This document shows positions 25,771 through 33,916 of a DNA stretch of 64,000 nt, one piece after another. The notes beneath the pieces are model-generated. The model had not been told where the DNA came from. It did not search any database and saw only the letters and a program-made list of their open reading frames with translations. The DNA comes from Lachnospiraceae bacterium (GTDB lineage: Bacteria > Bacillota > Clostridia > Lachnospirales > Lachnospiraceae), in the NCBI GenBank assembly GCA_910576125.1, contig CAJTHM010000004.1, forward strand, positions 186,001 to 250,000, in the 5' to 3' direction. Both the position numbers and the translations under genes were made by a program. Numbering within the stretch: position 1 is the first letter of the stretch; each line of letters opens with the position of its first letter.

Positions 25771-25923
25771 ATGAGCGAGTTTTTATTCTTTGTCATCGGC
25801 GTGACCCTCGGCGGTCTGGCGGGCGTCATGCTGATGTGCTGTTTGCAGATTAACAGGCTCTCCGACAGGGAGGTGAAGAAAAGTGAGAAACCGAAAGGTA
25901 CAGATACTTTTCCGTTTGACTGA
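25771..25923 (+). CDS. DUF3789-like membrane microprotein
   Basis: A 50-aa protein from ATG 25771 (AAAGGAG upstream): MSEFLFFVIGVTLGGLAGVM, then LMCCLQINRLSD and a polar tail. It has one transmembrane helix with a GG packing motif and CC at the membrane edge, matching the short DUF3789 family that accompanies ICE mobilization genes. The function is unknown. It overlaps the MobC gene by 41 nt in another frame. Confidence 0.6.
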   Translation: MSEFLFFVIGVTLGGLAGVMLMCCLQINRLSDREVKKSEKPKGTDTFPFD

Positions 25924-26215
25924 TGACGAAGCCGAGCAGCTCCATGAGCTTGTGCGGAAATCGGGACGCTCCAGAGAAGCGTTCCTCAGAGAGATGGTGA
26001 AAGGCTATCGGCTCTGCGAGAAGCCCGACCCCGAATTTTACAAAATCATGCGGGAGCTGTCCGCCATCGGCAACCGCATCAACCAGCTTGCGGCGAAAGC
26101 AAACGCCCTCGGCTTTGTGGATACGCCCATGCTGAACGAGGAAGCGAGGAAGTGGCATGAGTTTCAGATTGATGTCCGCAAGAGATACCTGCTCCCGAAA
26201 CGGACGGCGGTCTGA
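25883..26215 (+). CDS. mobC: MobC-type relaxosome accessory protein
   Basis: A 110-aa protein with GTG 25883 as start (AGGTGAAG upstream). The ribbon-helix-helix-like N-terminus KVQILFRLTDDEAEQLHELV is followed by GRSREAFLREMVKGYRL, and the MobC core has LSAIGNRINQLAAKANALGF. These proteins bind oriT and help the relaxase nick. It ends exactly at the start of the relaxase gene (ATGG overlaps the TGA), so both are co-translated. Confidence 0.88.
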   Translation: MRNRKVQILFRLTDDEAEQLHELVRKSGRSREAFLREMVKGYRLCEKPDPEFYKIMRELSAIGNRINQLAAKANALGFVDTPMLNEEARKWHEFQIDVRKRYLLPKRTAV

Positions 26216-27627
26216 TGGCGGTCTGCGAGATATGGGATGTGAAAGGCAGGCTCGACCACCCCATCGACTACGCCGAAAACCCAGAAAAGACCGCCAACCC
26301 GAAATATACCGAAGCGGACTTGCAGGCGATGGGCGATGTGATGAAGTACGCCACCAACGGCGACAAGACTGAGCAGCAGTTTTTCGTCACGGGTGTGAAC
26401 TGCGACCCTGCCACCGCAAGGGACGAGATGATGATTGCCAAAGCCCAATGGAACGACACGAGTGAGATTGTCTGCTACCACGGCTTCCAGAGCTTCAAGG
26501 CGGGCGAGGTCACGCCAGAGCAGGCACATGAGGTAGGCGTGAAATTAGCGGAGAAGATGTGGGGCGACAGGTTCCAAGTGATTGTCGCCACCCACCTCAA
26601 CACGGAATGCCTGCACAACCACTTTGTTGTCAACTCCGTCTCCTTTGCGGACGGCAGGCACAACCACGACAACAAGAAAAACCTGCGGCTGCTCCGTCAG
26701 CGTTCCGATGAGCTTTGCCGTGCATATTCCCTATCGGTCATCGAACACCCAAGCGGCAGGAAGAAGCCTTACGCCCTCTACCAAGCCGAAAAGAACGGTC
26801 TGCCTACAAGGGACACCGTGGCACGGCAGGCGGTGGACGAAGCCATCTCCAAATCCTACACGCTGAAAGACTTTGACCGCCAGATGGCGGAGATGGGCTA
26901 CCGTGTGAGCTTTGACCCCAACCGCAAATACTGGACGATTATCGGGAAAGGATGGCAAAGACCCAAGCGGCTCTATAAGCTCGGTGACGATTACACCAAC
27001 GAGAGGATAACGGAACGCATACGGGAAAATTCCTATGCGGTCAAATTCCAGAGCTTTTCCAAACCGCAGCCGCAGGTCAAGGTCTACCGTGTCCGTGGCT
27101 CTCTCAAAGATGCTCGGAAAATCGGCGGCTTGCGTGGGCTGTATCTGCATTACTGCTACAAGCTCGGCATCCTGCCAAAGAAAAGACAACCGAATTACGC
27201 ACGGCTTCACTATCTCCTAAAGGACGACCTTATGAAGATGGAAGCCATCACGCAGGAAACAAGGCTGCTCTGCCGCAACCACATTGATACGGCACAGCAG
27301 CTCTTGTCATATAAAGGCTCTCTGGAAACGGAGATAACGGAGCTGACCGAACAGCGAAAGGGGCTTTACTCCCAGAGCCGTAAGTTAAGCGGCGAAGAAA
27401 AAGAAGCGGTCAAGGCTCAAATCTCCGAAATCACGGGGCGGCTTAAAACAGCCAGAAAGGAGGTCAGATTGTGCGAGGGGATTGAAGCCCGAAGCGATAC
27501 CCTCAAAGAAAAGCTACAGACCATACGGGCAGACGAGAACAAAGAAAAAGGAAAGGAGCTGATGAAGCATGAACACAGGCGGCGAAGCGGCGGAGCAAAT
27601 CGTCCGAATGAGCTTGGAGGGATTTGA
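26215..27627 (+). CDS. Relaxase (MOBP/VirD2-like)
   Basis: A 470-aa transesterase that nicks oriT and leads the DNA strand into the recipient. The N-terminal relaxase domain (~1-200) shows the start MAVCEIWDVKGRLDHPIDYA (with tyrosine 19 as the probable nucleophile), a YHGFQSFKAGEVTPEQAHEV motif and the metal-binding HLNTECLHNHFVVNS (~125-140). The C-terminal part is basic and helical. Neighbours are MobC upstream and PcfB downstream. The 3' end overlaps the PcfB gene by 59 nt in another frame. Confidence 0.93.
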   Translation: MAVCEIWDVKGRLDHPIDYAENPEKTANPKYTEADLQAMGDVMKYATNGDKTEQQFFVTGVNCDPATARDEMMIAKAQWNDTSEIVCYHGFQSFKAGEVTPEQAHEVGVKLAEKMWGDRFQVIVATHLNTECLHNHFVVNSVSFADGRHNHDNKKNLRLLRQRSDELCRAYSLSVIEHPSGRKKPYALYQAEKNGLPTRDTVARQAVDEAISKSYTLKDFDRQMAEMGYRVSFDPNRKYWTIIGKGWQRPKRLYKLGDDYTNERITERIRENSYAVKFQSFSKPQPQVKVYRVRGSLKDARKIGGLRGLYLHYCYKLGILPKKRQPNYARLHYLLKDDLMKMEAITQETRLLCRNHIDTAQQLLSYKGSLETEITELTEQRKGLYSQSRKLSGEEKEAVKAQISEITGRLKTARKEVRLCEGIEARSDTLKEKLQTIRADENKEKGKELMKHEHRRRSGGANRPNELGGI

Positions 27628-28384
27628 AGTCGCTGCCAAAATCACGGGGGCAGGTGCGAAGAACATCGCCATCCTGCTCTATTCCATCTTAAAAGAAGAA
27701 AAGAAAACCAAGGGCAAGGCAAGGCTCACCTCGATGCTCCGCTCTGGCAAGGAGCTGAAAGTCTTTACGGTGAAGAACGCCGACCTGCGGAAGTTCACGC
27801 AGGAAGCGAAGAAATACGGCGTACTCTACTGCGTTTTGGCAGACCGCAAGAACAAAGACCCCAATGCGGAGGTGGATGTGATTGCCCGTGCGGAGGACGC
27901 ATCGAAAATCAGCCGCATCGTGGAACGCTTTGACCTTGCATCGGTGGATACCGCATCCATCGTCACCGAAGCGGAGAAGTCACGGGATGCCAAGGGTACA
28001 AAGGACGGACAGCCAGAGCCAGACATCGGCGTGGAGGAAAAGGCGGAGAAAGACAAGCTCTTGGATGCCCTCATGGGAAAGCCCGTGCAGAAAGAGGAAA
28101 ACGCCCCAAACCCCTCGGTGGCAAAGACGGAAAAATCCCCTCTGTCCGAGCCTACCTCAGAGCAGCCAAGGAAGTCCGCAGAGGGGGCTACTATGACTAA
28201 GGACGAAAAACCGTCCGTCAGAGAAGAACTGCGGAAAATCAAAAAGAGCCGCAGGGAGCAGGAAGCCGATGCTTCCCCCACCCGTGGCAGGGAGAAATCT
28301 CCCGACAGGGCGAAGCCCGCAGGAAAGACGGAGCATAAGCAGCCCCAGAGGAAGAAGCCCAAGAAAACGAAAGGAGCCAGATAA
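27569..28384 (+). CDS. pcfB: PcfB family (DUF3801) conjugation protein
   Basis: A 271-aa protein with GAAAGGAGCTG before ATG 27569. The N-terminal ~130 residues match the PcfB/DUF3801 domain: MSLEGFEVAAKITGAGAKNI, ILKEEKKTKGKARLTSMLRS and VKNADLRKFTQEAKKYGVLY. The rest is a long, charged, disordered tail (Lys/Glu/Pro-rich). PcfB relatives belong to the conjugation machinery and act near the relaxosome. The last codons AGA TAA run directly into the next gene, whose start is the unusual ATA at 28384. Confidence 0.88.
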   Translation: MNTGGEAAEQIVRMSLEGFEVAAKITGAGAKNIAILLYSILKEEKKTKGKARLTSMLRSGKELKVFTVKNADLRKFTQEAKKYGVLYCVLADRKNKDPNAEVDVIARAEDASKISRIVERFDLASVDTASIVTEAEKSRDAKGTKDGQPEPDIGVEEKAEKDKLLDALMGKPVQKEENAPNPSVAKTEKSPLSEPTSEQPRKSAEGATMTKDEKPSVREELRKIKKSRREQEADASPTRGREKSPDRAKPAGKTEHKQPQRKKPKKTKGAR

Positions 28385-29247
28385 TAAGTATCTATGATGT
28401 ATTCAGCGGCGGCAACCGTCCCTTTGACAAAGCGGAATGGGCTGCCCAAAAGCAGGCGCAGCGCAACGAAGCCTACGGGCTGATTGACACCACCTGCGCC
28501 GAGATGGAGGTGAACGGCGATGCCTTCCGTCAGTACCTCGACGTGCAGGGGCGGTTTGACCGCTACTCCGTCAACAACGCCATCTTGGTGTCGGCACAGA
28601 AACCCGAAGCCACGCAGCTCAAGGACTATTCCAGTTGGAAGCAGAGCCGTGTGTATGTGGATAAGGACGCACAGAAAGTCACCATCCTTGAGCCGGGCAA
28701 GGAATATAACCGTGATGACGGCACAAAGGCGGTCTCCTATAATGCCAAGGTGGTCTACGACATCTCCCAGACCTCGGCAAAGGAGCGGCAGGATACGAAA
28801 GAACCAAAAACCATGCGGGAGCTTGTGGCGGCGATGATAGACGCAAGCCCTGTCGGATTCCAGCCCGTGGAGGAGCTGGAAGTCCCTGCGTTCTACGACA
28901 GCTCACAGCAGGTCATCTTCGTGCGGCAGGGGCTTAGCGAGGAACAGCTCTTTGTCAGCATGGCAAAGGAAGTGTCGGCGGCGGTCTTTGACTTCAAGCA
29001 CAATGAGAGCCGTGATGCGTCCGAGTTCAAAGCCTACTGCGTGGCGTATATGGTAAGCTCCCGCTACGGCGTGGATACCAGAGGCTTTAGCTTCGATAAG
29101 CTCCCGAAAGAGTTTGAGGGCATGGATACGCAGGTGTTCAAGGGCGAGCTTGGCTCCATGCGGGATGTGCTTGGGGAAATCCAGAGCGATATGTATAAAA
29201 GCATGGAAAAGAACAAGCCGCCCAAGTCCAAAGAGCAGGAACGGTAA
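28384..29247 (+). CDS. ArdC-like N-terminal domain protein, apparent AUA start
   Basis: A 287-aa protein related to ArdC/antirestriction N-terminal domains: SIYDVFSGGNRPFDK, YLDVQGRFDRYSVNNAILVS, an ATQLKDYSSWK segment, and ALPFYDSSQQVIF-like VPAFYDSSQQVIFVRQGLSE before a metallopeptidase-like helix region. No HExxH is seen. The open frame continues upstream of every ATG/GTG/TTG to ATA 28384, where AAGGAG (28371-28376) is spaced 7 nt from it. The PcfB stop TAA shares its last base with that codon (TAATA in place of the common TAATG). ATG 28504 would delete 40 conserved-looking residues and lacks a ribosome site. Confidence 0.7.
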   Translation: MSIYDVFSGGNRPFDKAEWAAQKQAQRNEAYGLIDTTCAEMEVNGDAFRQYLDVQGRFDRYSVNNAILVSAQKPEATQLKDYSSWKQSRVYVDKDAQKVTILEPGKEYNRDDGTKAVSYNAKVVYDISQTSAKERQDTKEPKTMRELVAAMIDASPVGFQPVEELEVPAFYDSSQQVIFVRQGLSEEQLFVSMAKEVSAAVFDFKHNESRDASEFKAYCVAYMVSSRYGVDTRGFSFDKLPKEFEGMDTQVFKGELGSMRDVLGEIQSDMYKSMEKNKPPKSKEQER

Positions 29248-29262
29248 TCGGAGGTGAAGCCC

Positions 29263-29466
29263 ATGAGAGAAGAACGGTATCACATCGCCCTTGACCGATA
29301 CGACAAGAACATCGTCCTCAATGCCTTGAACACGCTCCGCAACCAGCAGATACGGGAGGAACGCCCCACCGACCCCGTGGACGAACTGATTGAAACGGTG
29401 GCTACCGCCAAGAGCAAAAAGGTGAAAGTCGCACCCTGCAAGTGCCGATGCCATGAGGAACGGTGA
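29263..29466 (+). CDS. Small conserved ICE protein, paralogue of 4945
   Basis: A 67-aa protein from ATG 29263 (CGGAGGTGAAG upstream): MREERYHIALDRYDKNIVLN, ALNTLRNQQIREERPTD and VDELIETVATAKSKKVKVAP, with a Cys-rich end CKCRCHEER that is absent from the relative at 4945-5124. The function is unknown. The 3' end overlaps the VirD4 gene by 14 nt. Presence of two copies in one element, one beside the parAB promoter and one in the transfer operon, suggests a shared regulatory or scaffold role. Confidence 0.6.
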   Translation: MREERYHIALDRYDKNIVLNALNTLRNQQIREERPTDPVDELIETVATAKSKKVKVAPCKCRCHEER

Positions 29467-31246
29467 CGACCAGAAAACAGCCGTAATCCTTGCCGCCTGC
29501 GGCATCGTGCCTGTCGTGTGGCTTGCCCTGCTGACCGCACCCTATGTCAGCGGCGGCATCGTGGAGATAATGAACGGTCTGACCGTGGCAATCAACAACC
29601 CGTTTTCCATAACGGTGTGCGAGGACAGTTTAAGGACTGTCCTTATTTTTCTGCTTGCCTACGGTATGGGCATCGGGATTTATCTCTCCACACGCAGGAA
29701 CTACCGCAAGGGCGAGGAACACGGCTCTGCAAAATGGGGCAACGCAGGTACTCTCAATAAGAAGTACCGAGATAAGGACGCATCGGAAAACAAGCTGCTG
29801 ACCCAGAATGTCCGCATCGGGTTGAACGGCAAGAAACACAGAAGAAATCTGAATATCCTCGTGTGCGGCGGCTCTGGTGCAGGCAAGACAAGGTTTTTCT
29901 GCAAGCCCAACGCCATGCAGTGCAACACCTCGATGGTGATTTTAGACCCAAAAGGCGAAATCGTCCGTGATGTGGGCGGTCTTTTGGAGAAGAAAGGCTA
30001 TGAGGTGCGTGTCCTCGACCTTATCAATATGCACCGCAGCCATTGTTACAACCCCTTTGTCTATCTGAGGAACGACAACGATGTGCAGCGGCTTGTAACC
30101 AATTTATTCAAAGCTACCACGCCGAAAGGAAGCCAGTCCCAAGACCCGTTCTGGGACACGGCGGCAAGTATGCTGCTCTTGTCCTTGGTGTTCTATCTGA
30201 AATACGAAGCACCGCCAGACGAGCAGAATTTCCCGATGGTGATGGAGCTTTTGCGGGCAGGCGAGGTACGGGAGGACGATGACAGCTATGTAAGCCCTCT
30301 GGATGAGCTGTTTGACCGTCTGGAGATGGTAAATCCAGAGCATATCGCCCTCAAATACTACCGTGACTACCACTCTGGCTCTGCCAAGACCCTAAAGAGC
30401 ATCCAGATAACCCTTGCCGCAAGGCTTGAGAAGTTCAATCTGGAGAGCCTTGCATCCCTAACCGCAACGGACGAGCTTGATTTACCCTCTCTGGGGGAGA
30501 AGAAAGTCGCCCTGTTCGCCTTGATACCCGACAACGACACGAGCTTTAACTTCCTTGTGTCCGTGCTATACACGCAGCTATTCCAACAGCTTTTTTACCT
30601 TGCCGACCACAAGTACGGTGGAAGCCTGCCCGTGCATTGCCACTTTATCATGGACGAGTTCGCCAATGTTTCGCTGCCCGATGACTTTGACAAGATACTA
30701 TCGGTCATGCGTTCCAGAGGTGTATCCGTTTCGATTATCCTGCAAAATCTGGCACAGCTCAAAGCCCTCTTTGAGAAGCAATGGGAAAGCATCGTCGGCA
30801 ACTGCGACGAATTTCTGTATCTTGGCGGCAACGAGCAAAGCACCCACAAGTATGTGTCGGAGCTACTCGGCAAGGCGACCATCGACACCAACACCTACGG
30901 GAAAAGCTCTGGACGCAGCGGGAACTACTCTACGAATTACCAGATTTCGGGGCGTGAGCTTTTAACGCCAGACGAGGTGCGTATGCTCGACAACCGCTAC
31001 GCACTTCTTTTTGTGCGTGGGGAACGCCCCGTCATGGATTTTAAGTACGACATCCTAAAGCACCCCAATGTGAAACTGACGACTGACGGAGGGCAGCCGC
31101 CCTATCTCCACGGCGAGCCTACGCAGGCTGTCGCAACCCTTGTGTTTGACAGCGACATTCCAAAGAACGCTACAAGTGTTATAGCTGTCAGCACATCCTA
31201 TGAGCTTCTGTCCGAACAGGACTTAGAAGAAATATATCAAATTTAA
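29453..31246 (+). CDS. virD4: VirD4/TraG type IV coupling protein
   Basis: A 597-aa membrane ATPase that hands the relaxase-DNA complex to the secretion channel. It has two N-terminal transmembrane helices (AVILAACGIVPVVWLALLTA; VLIFLLAYGMGIGIYL), then EEHGSAKWG, Walker A CGGSGAGKTRFF (~139), Walker B-like MVILDPKGEI, an ALIPDNDTSFNFLVS strand, HFIMDEFANVSLPDDFDKIL and SVSIILQNLAQLKALFEKQW. This is the complete TraG/VirD4 (PcfC) architecture. The gene overlaps 29263 and lies 12 nt before the VirB2-like gene. Confidence 0.95.
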   Translation: MRNGDDQKTAVILAACGIVPVVWLALLTAPYVSGGIVEIMNGLTVAINNPFSITVCEDSLRTVLIFLLAYGMGIGIYLSTRRNYRKGEEHGSAKWGNAGTLNKKYRDKDASENKLLTQNVRIGLNGKKHRRNLNILVCGGSGAGKTRFFCKPNAMQCNTSMVILDPKGEIVRDVGGLLEKKGYEVRVLDLINMHRSHCYNPFVYLRNDNDVQRLVTNLFKATTPKGSQSQDPFWDTAASMLLLSLVFYLKYEAPPDEQNFPMVMELLRAGEVREDDDSYVSPLDELFDRLEMVNPEHIALKYYRDYHSGSAKTLKSIQITLAARLEKFNLESLASLTATDELDLPSLGEKKVALFALIPDNDTSFNFLVSVLYTQLFQQLFYLADHKYGGSLPVHCHFIMDEFANVSLPDDFDKILSVMRSRGVSVSIILQNLAQLKALFEKQWESIVGNCDEFLYLGGNEQSTHKYVSELLGKATIDTNTYGKSSGRSGNYSTNYQISGRELLTPDEVRMLDNRYALLFVRGERPVMDFKYDILKHPNVKLTTDGGQPPYLHGEPTQAVATLVFDSDIPKNATSVIAVSTSYELLSEQDLEEIYQI

Positions 31247-31258
31247 GGAGGATTTACC

Positions 31259-31621
31259 ATGAGATTTTTCAACAAGAAAGACACCCAGAAGAAAGCAACC
31301 AACAAGCTGCCCATGACAGGCAGGGTAAAGAAAGGCTTCCGCTGCTACTGCGTGGCGGTGCTTGCCCTCACGATGGTGCTTGGCACTTCCATGACCGCCT
31401 TTGCCGCCAACGACCCGATACAGGTAGTCAATAACCTGTCTGATTTCATTTTCGGTCTGGTGAGGGCTGTCGGCATGATTATGCTCGGCTTCGGCATCGT
31501 GCAGGTGGGCTTGTCGCTGAAATCACACGACCCTTCCCAGAGGGCGAACGGCTTTCTGACCCTTGCAGGCGGCGTTGTGATTACCTTTGCCAAGGAGATT
31601 CTCACCCTCATCACGGGCTAA
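31259..31621 (+). CDS. VirB2/Maff2-like membrane protein
   Basis: A 120-aa protein with AAGGAGG before ATG 31259. It has a basic N-terminus, a signal-like helix (CYCVAVLALTMVLGTSMTAF with the cleavage-like AFA), then two hydrophobic helices (FIFGLVRAVGMIMLGFGIVQ; GFLTLAGGVVITFAKEILTL). This is the size and topology of VirB2-type pilins and the Maff2 family in Gram-positive ICEs. It probably forms a membrane or pilin-like component of the channel. It is followed by a GC-rich hairpin. Confidence 0.75.
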   Translation: MRFFNKKDTQKKATNKLPMTGRVKKGFRCYCVAVLALTMVLGTSMTAFAANDPIQVVNNLSDFIFGLVRAVGMIMLGFGIVQVGLSLKSHDPSQRANGFLTLAGGVVITFAKEILTLITG

Positions 31622-31660
31622 GGGAAAAGACAGTTCATTGAAAGACTGACACAAGACTAA

Positions 31661-31708
31661 GGCAGCGGGGCAGATCCGCTTTGCGGAACTTGCCCCGCCG
31701 CCCAATTT
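31661..31708 (+). terminator. GC-rich hairpin between VirB2-like and VirB6-like genes
   Basis: GGCAGCGGGGCA pairs with TGCCCCGCCGCC around a loop that holds a second small stem (ATCCGC/GCGGA). A short T run follows. It is probably an attenuator that makes the small pilin-like gene more abundant than the downstream genes. Confidence 0.55.
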
Positions 31709-31727
31709 TAAGAACGGAGGTGGTCAA

Positions 31728-32564
31728 ATGTCAGATAACTGGATTGTGCAGAATTTAGAGAACGCCCTCAACACATGGAATGAAAAGCTGTCAGAGATAT
31801 GGCAGCTCATAACCCAGTCACCAGAACAGTTCAAGGGCGGCACTATCTGGAATGTAATCGTCAACATCCACGGTGCGGTGCAGGCTGTCGGGCTTGCCCT
31901 GCTCGTGCTGTTCTTTGTGGTGGGCGTGATGCGTACCGCAGGCAACTTTGCGGAGGTGAAGCGTCCAGAGCAGGCACTCAAGCTCTTTATCCGCTTTGCC
32001 CTTGCCAAAGGTGCGGTGACTTACGGACTGGAGCTGATGATGGCTCTGTTCAGAATCGTGCAGGGGCTAATCTCCACCATTATGAACGCCGCAGGCTTCG
32101 GTTCGGCACAGCAGACGGTACTCCCCTCGGAAATCGTGACGGCGGTGGAGGACTGCGGCTTTTTCGAGAGCATCCCCCTATGGGCGGTGACGCTCATAGG
32201 CGGGCTGTTCATCACGGTGCTGTCGTTCATTATGATAATGTCGGTGTACGGCAGGTTTTTCAAGCTCTACCTTTACACCGCCATCGCACCCGTGCCGCTT
32301 TCCACCTTTGCAGGCTCACCGAGCCAGAGCGTGGGAAAGAGCTTCATCAAGAGCTACTCCGCCGTGTGTCTGGAGGGAGCGATTATCGTGCTTGCCTGCA
32401 TCATCTTCTCCCTCTTTGCGGCAACGCCCCCTGCGGTCAATCCCGATGCAGCGGTGGTGTCGATGGTGTGGAGCTATATCGGGGAGCTTGTTTTTAATAT
32501 GCTCGTCTTAGTCGGTGCAGTCAAGATGGCAGACCGTGTTGTCAGAGAAATGATGGGGCTTTAA
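31728..32564 (+). CDS. VirB6/TrbL-like channel protein
   Basis: A 278-aa polytopic membrane protein with CGGAGGTGG before ATG 31728. Six hydrophobic helices are visible, including AVQAVGLALLVLFFVVGVMR, LWAVTLIGGLFITVLSFIMI, AIIVLACIIFSLFAATPPAV and LVFNMLVLVGAVKMADRVVR. The central segment YGRFFKLYLYTAIAPVPLST and the loop with AGSPSQSVGKSFIKSY match the VirB6-like proteins of Tn916/Tn1549 systems. It forms the inner-membrane conduit of the secretion channel. A cargo gene has been inserted immediately downstream. Confidence 0.88.
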   Translation: MSDNWIVQNLENALNTWNEKLSEIWQLITQSPEQFKGGTIWNVIVNIHGAVQAVGLALLVLFFVVGVMRTAGNFAEVKRPEQALKLFIRFALAKGAVTYGLELMMALFRIVQGLISTIMNAAGFGSAQQTVLPSEIVTAVEDCGFFESIPLWAVTLIGGLFITVLSFIMIMSVYGRFFKLYLYTAIAPVPLSTFAGSPSQSVGKSFIKSYSAVCLEGAIIVLACIIFSLFAATPPAVNPDAAVVSMVWSYIGELVFNMLVLVGAVKMADRVVREMMGL

Positions 32565-32637
32565 GAGAATGAAATCGAAGTGCATGTGTAAGGACGAAGC
32601 AGGCTCACCGCAGAAAAGAAAAAGACGGAAAAACCAC

Positions 32638-32667
32638 TTGACATCTATTTGTCACATGACTTATAAT
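32638..32667 (+). promoter_or_regulatory. Perfect-consensus promoter for the nucleotidyltransferase cargo
   Basis: TTGACA, an 18-bp spacer and TATAAT, 57 nt before ATG 32724. Both hexamers are full consensus, unusual inside a transfer operon, so this gene is expressed independently of conjugation. Confidence 0.8.
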
Positions 32668-32723
32668 GCAATGATTTAGGTTTGGAAATCTGAACGGCTG
32701 GCTTGGGGAGGAAAGGAGATTTT

Positions 32724-33380
32724 ATGTTTGATTATGTAAAGGATAAGGAATTTCTAAGCCGTATGCGGAATCTATGTGGTGAGATAATGCAGGGTTTTTG
32801 CCACTACTTGAAAGAGGACTATGATATTGGCGCAGTATTCTATCTTGTAGGGAGCGGCGCACGGAACCTCATCGTACAAAATGCTTCGTTGCCGATAGAC
32901 TTGGATTACAACCTTGAAATTGTAAGATGTCAAGATTTTAAGGATTGCAGGACTATCAAAGAATCTGCAAGGAAATCCTTTAATAAGATGTTGCAGGAAT
33001 ACAGTTTGGGAGATTGCGAAGATTCAACATCTTCTCTGACCACGGGAAAAATTCATTTTGTCAAAGGCAATCCCACCGAGTTTTCGATGGATGTCTGTAT
33101 TGTTTGCAGGGATACAGAGGAACATTTTCACAGACTGATGCACCAAAAGACGGGATTCACCTATTGGGACAGATACTATTGGAATGAAGCCCCTCATTCT
33201 GCGGGAGTACAGGAAAAAGCCAAGTATATCAAGAAAAAGGGAAAATGGGAACTTGTCAGAAAGCAGTATCTGGATATCAAAAACAGATACTTGTGGCAAA
33301 ACGACCACGACCATCCCTCTTTTATATGCTATATCGAAGCCGTAAACAATGTATATAACGCAAGAATGAGTTGGAAGTAA
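32724..33380 (+). CDS. Predicted nucleotidyltransferase (cargo)
   Basis: A 218-aa protein with GAAAGGAG before ATG 32724. A minimal nucleotidyltransferase active site is visible: FYLVGSGARNLI (the GS-type helix start) followed by LPIDLDYNLEI (the DxD) and a third acidic strand FSMDVCIV about 75 residues later. The C-terminal half is charged and aromatic, with no further domain recognised. Such enzymes include toxins that modify tRNA or proteins and antibiotic transferases; the substrate cannot be inferred. It is AT-rich, has its own promoter and terminator, and interrupts the conserved VirB6-PrgI order, so it is a self-contained insert. No obvious antitoxin lies next to it. Confidence 0.65.
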   Translation: MFDYVKDKEFLSRMRNLCGEIMQGFCHYLKEDYDIGAVFYLVGSGARNLIVQNASLPIDLDYNLEIVRCQDFKDCRTIKESARKSFNKMLQEYSLGDCEDSTSSLTTGKIHFVKGNPTEFSMDVCIVCRDTEEHFHRLMHQKTGFTYWDRYYWNEAPHSAGVQEKAKYIKKKGKWELVRKQYLDIKNRYLWQNDHDHPSFICYIEAVNNVYNARMSWK

Positions 33381-33397
33381 ACTGAATAAACTTGAAG

Positions 33398-33430
33398 AAT
33401 CGCCATTTTCCAAAGATGGCGATTTTTTTG
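33398..33430 (+). terminator. Intrinsic terminator of the cargo gene
   Basis: AATCGCCAT pairs with ATGGCGATT across a 9-nt loop, followed by seven T. With the promoter at 32638 it closes an autonomous transcription unit. Confidence 0.85.
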
Positions 33431-33454
33431 CGCCAAAAAGGAGGTGCGAACCAT

Positions 33455-33916
33455 TTGGAAGTCAAGATAAATAAGGAAATCCGCAACTACACGGAAAGTA
33501 TGTTTTTCGGGCTGTCGATGCGGCAGTTCATTTTCTCCGTCCTTGCCTGCGGCGTGGCAGTGGGCTTGTATTTCCTGCTCCGCCCGCAGTTCGGGACGGA
33601 AACTCTAAGCTGGATGTGTATTCTGGGGGCTTCCCCCTTTGCCATGATGGGCTTTATCAAATACAACGGCATGACGGCAGAGCAGTTCGTCTGTGCATGG
33701 ATAAAATCGGAGTTTTTAATGCCAAAGAAGATTTTGTTTTCCCCAGACAACCTTTACTACGAAGCCATGAAGCCGACCCTTGAAGCCCACGAAAAGGGCT
33801 TGCCTGCCGTCCAGAAGAAACAGAAGCAAAAGGCGGCGGAAACAAAGGCGAAGAAGCCGAAACATTCCAAGAAATCAAAGAAGCGTAAGGAGGTAGACCA
33901 TGTTAAAGACGCTTAA
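33455..33916 (+). CDS. prgI: PrgI family transfer protein
   Basis: A 153-aa membrane protein. TTG 33455 is chosen because AAAAGGAGGTG precedes it and the product then begins MEVKINKEIRNYTESMFFGL, the usual PrgI start. Two hydrophobic helices follow (FIFSVLACGVAVGLYFLLRP; LSWMCILGASPFAMMGFIKY), then a lysine-rich tail (KKPKHSKKSKKRKE). PrgI proteins belong to the type IV secretion channel and always lie next to VirB4. It overlaps the VirB4 gene by 17 nt. Confidence 0.9.
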   Translation: MEVKINKEIRNYTESMFFGLSMRQFIFSVLACGVAVGLYFLLRPQFGTETLSWMCILGASPFAMMGFIKYNGMTAEQFVCAWIKSEFLMPKKILFSPDNLYYEAMKPTLEAHEKGLPAVQKKQKQKAAETKAKKPKHSKKSKKRKEVDHVKDA

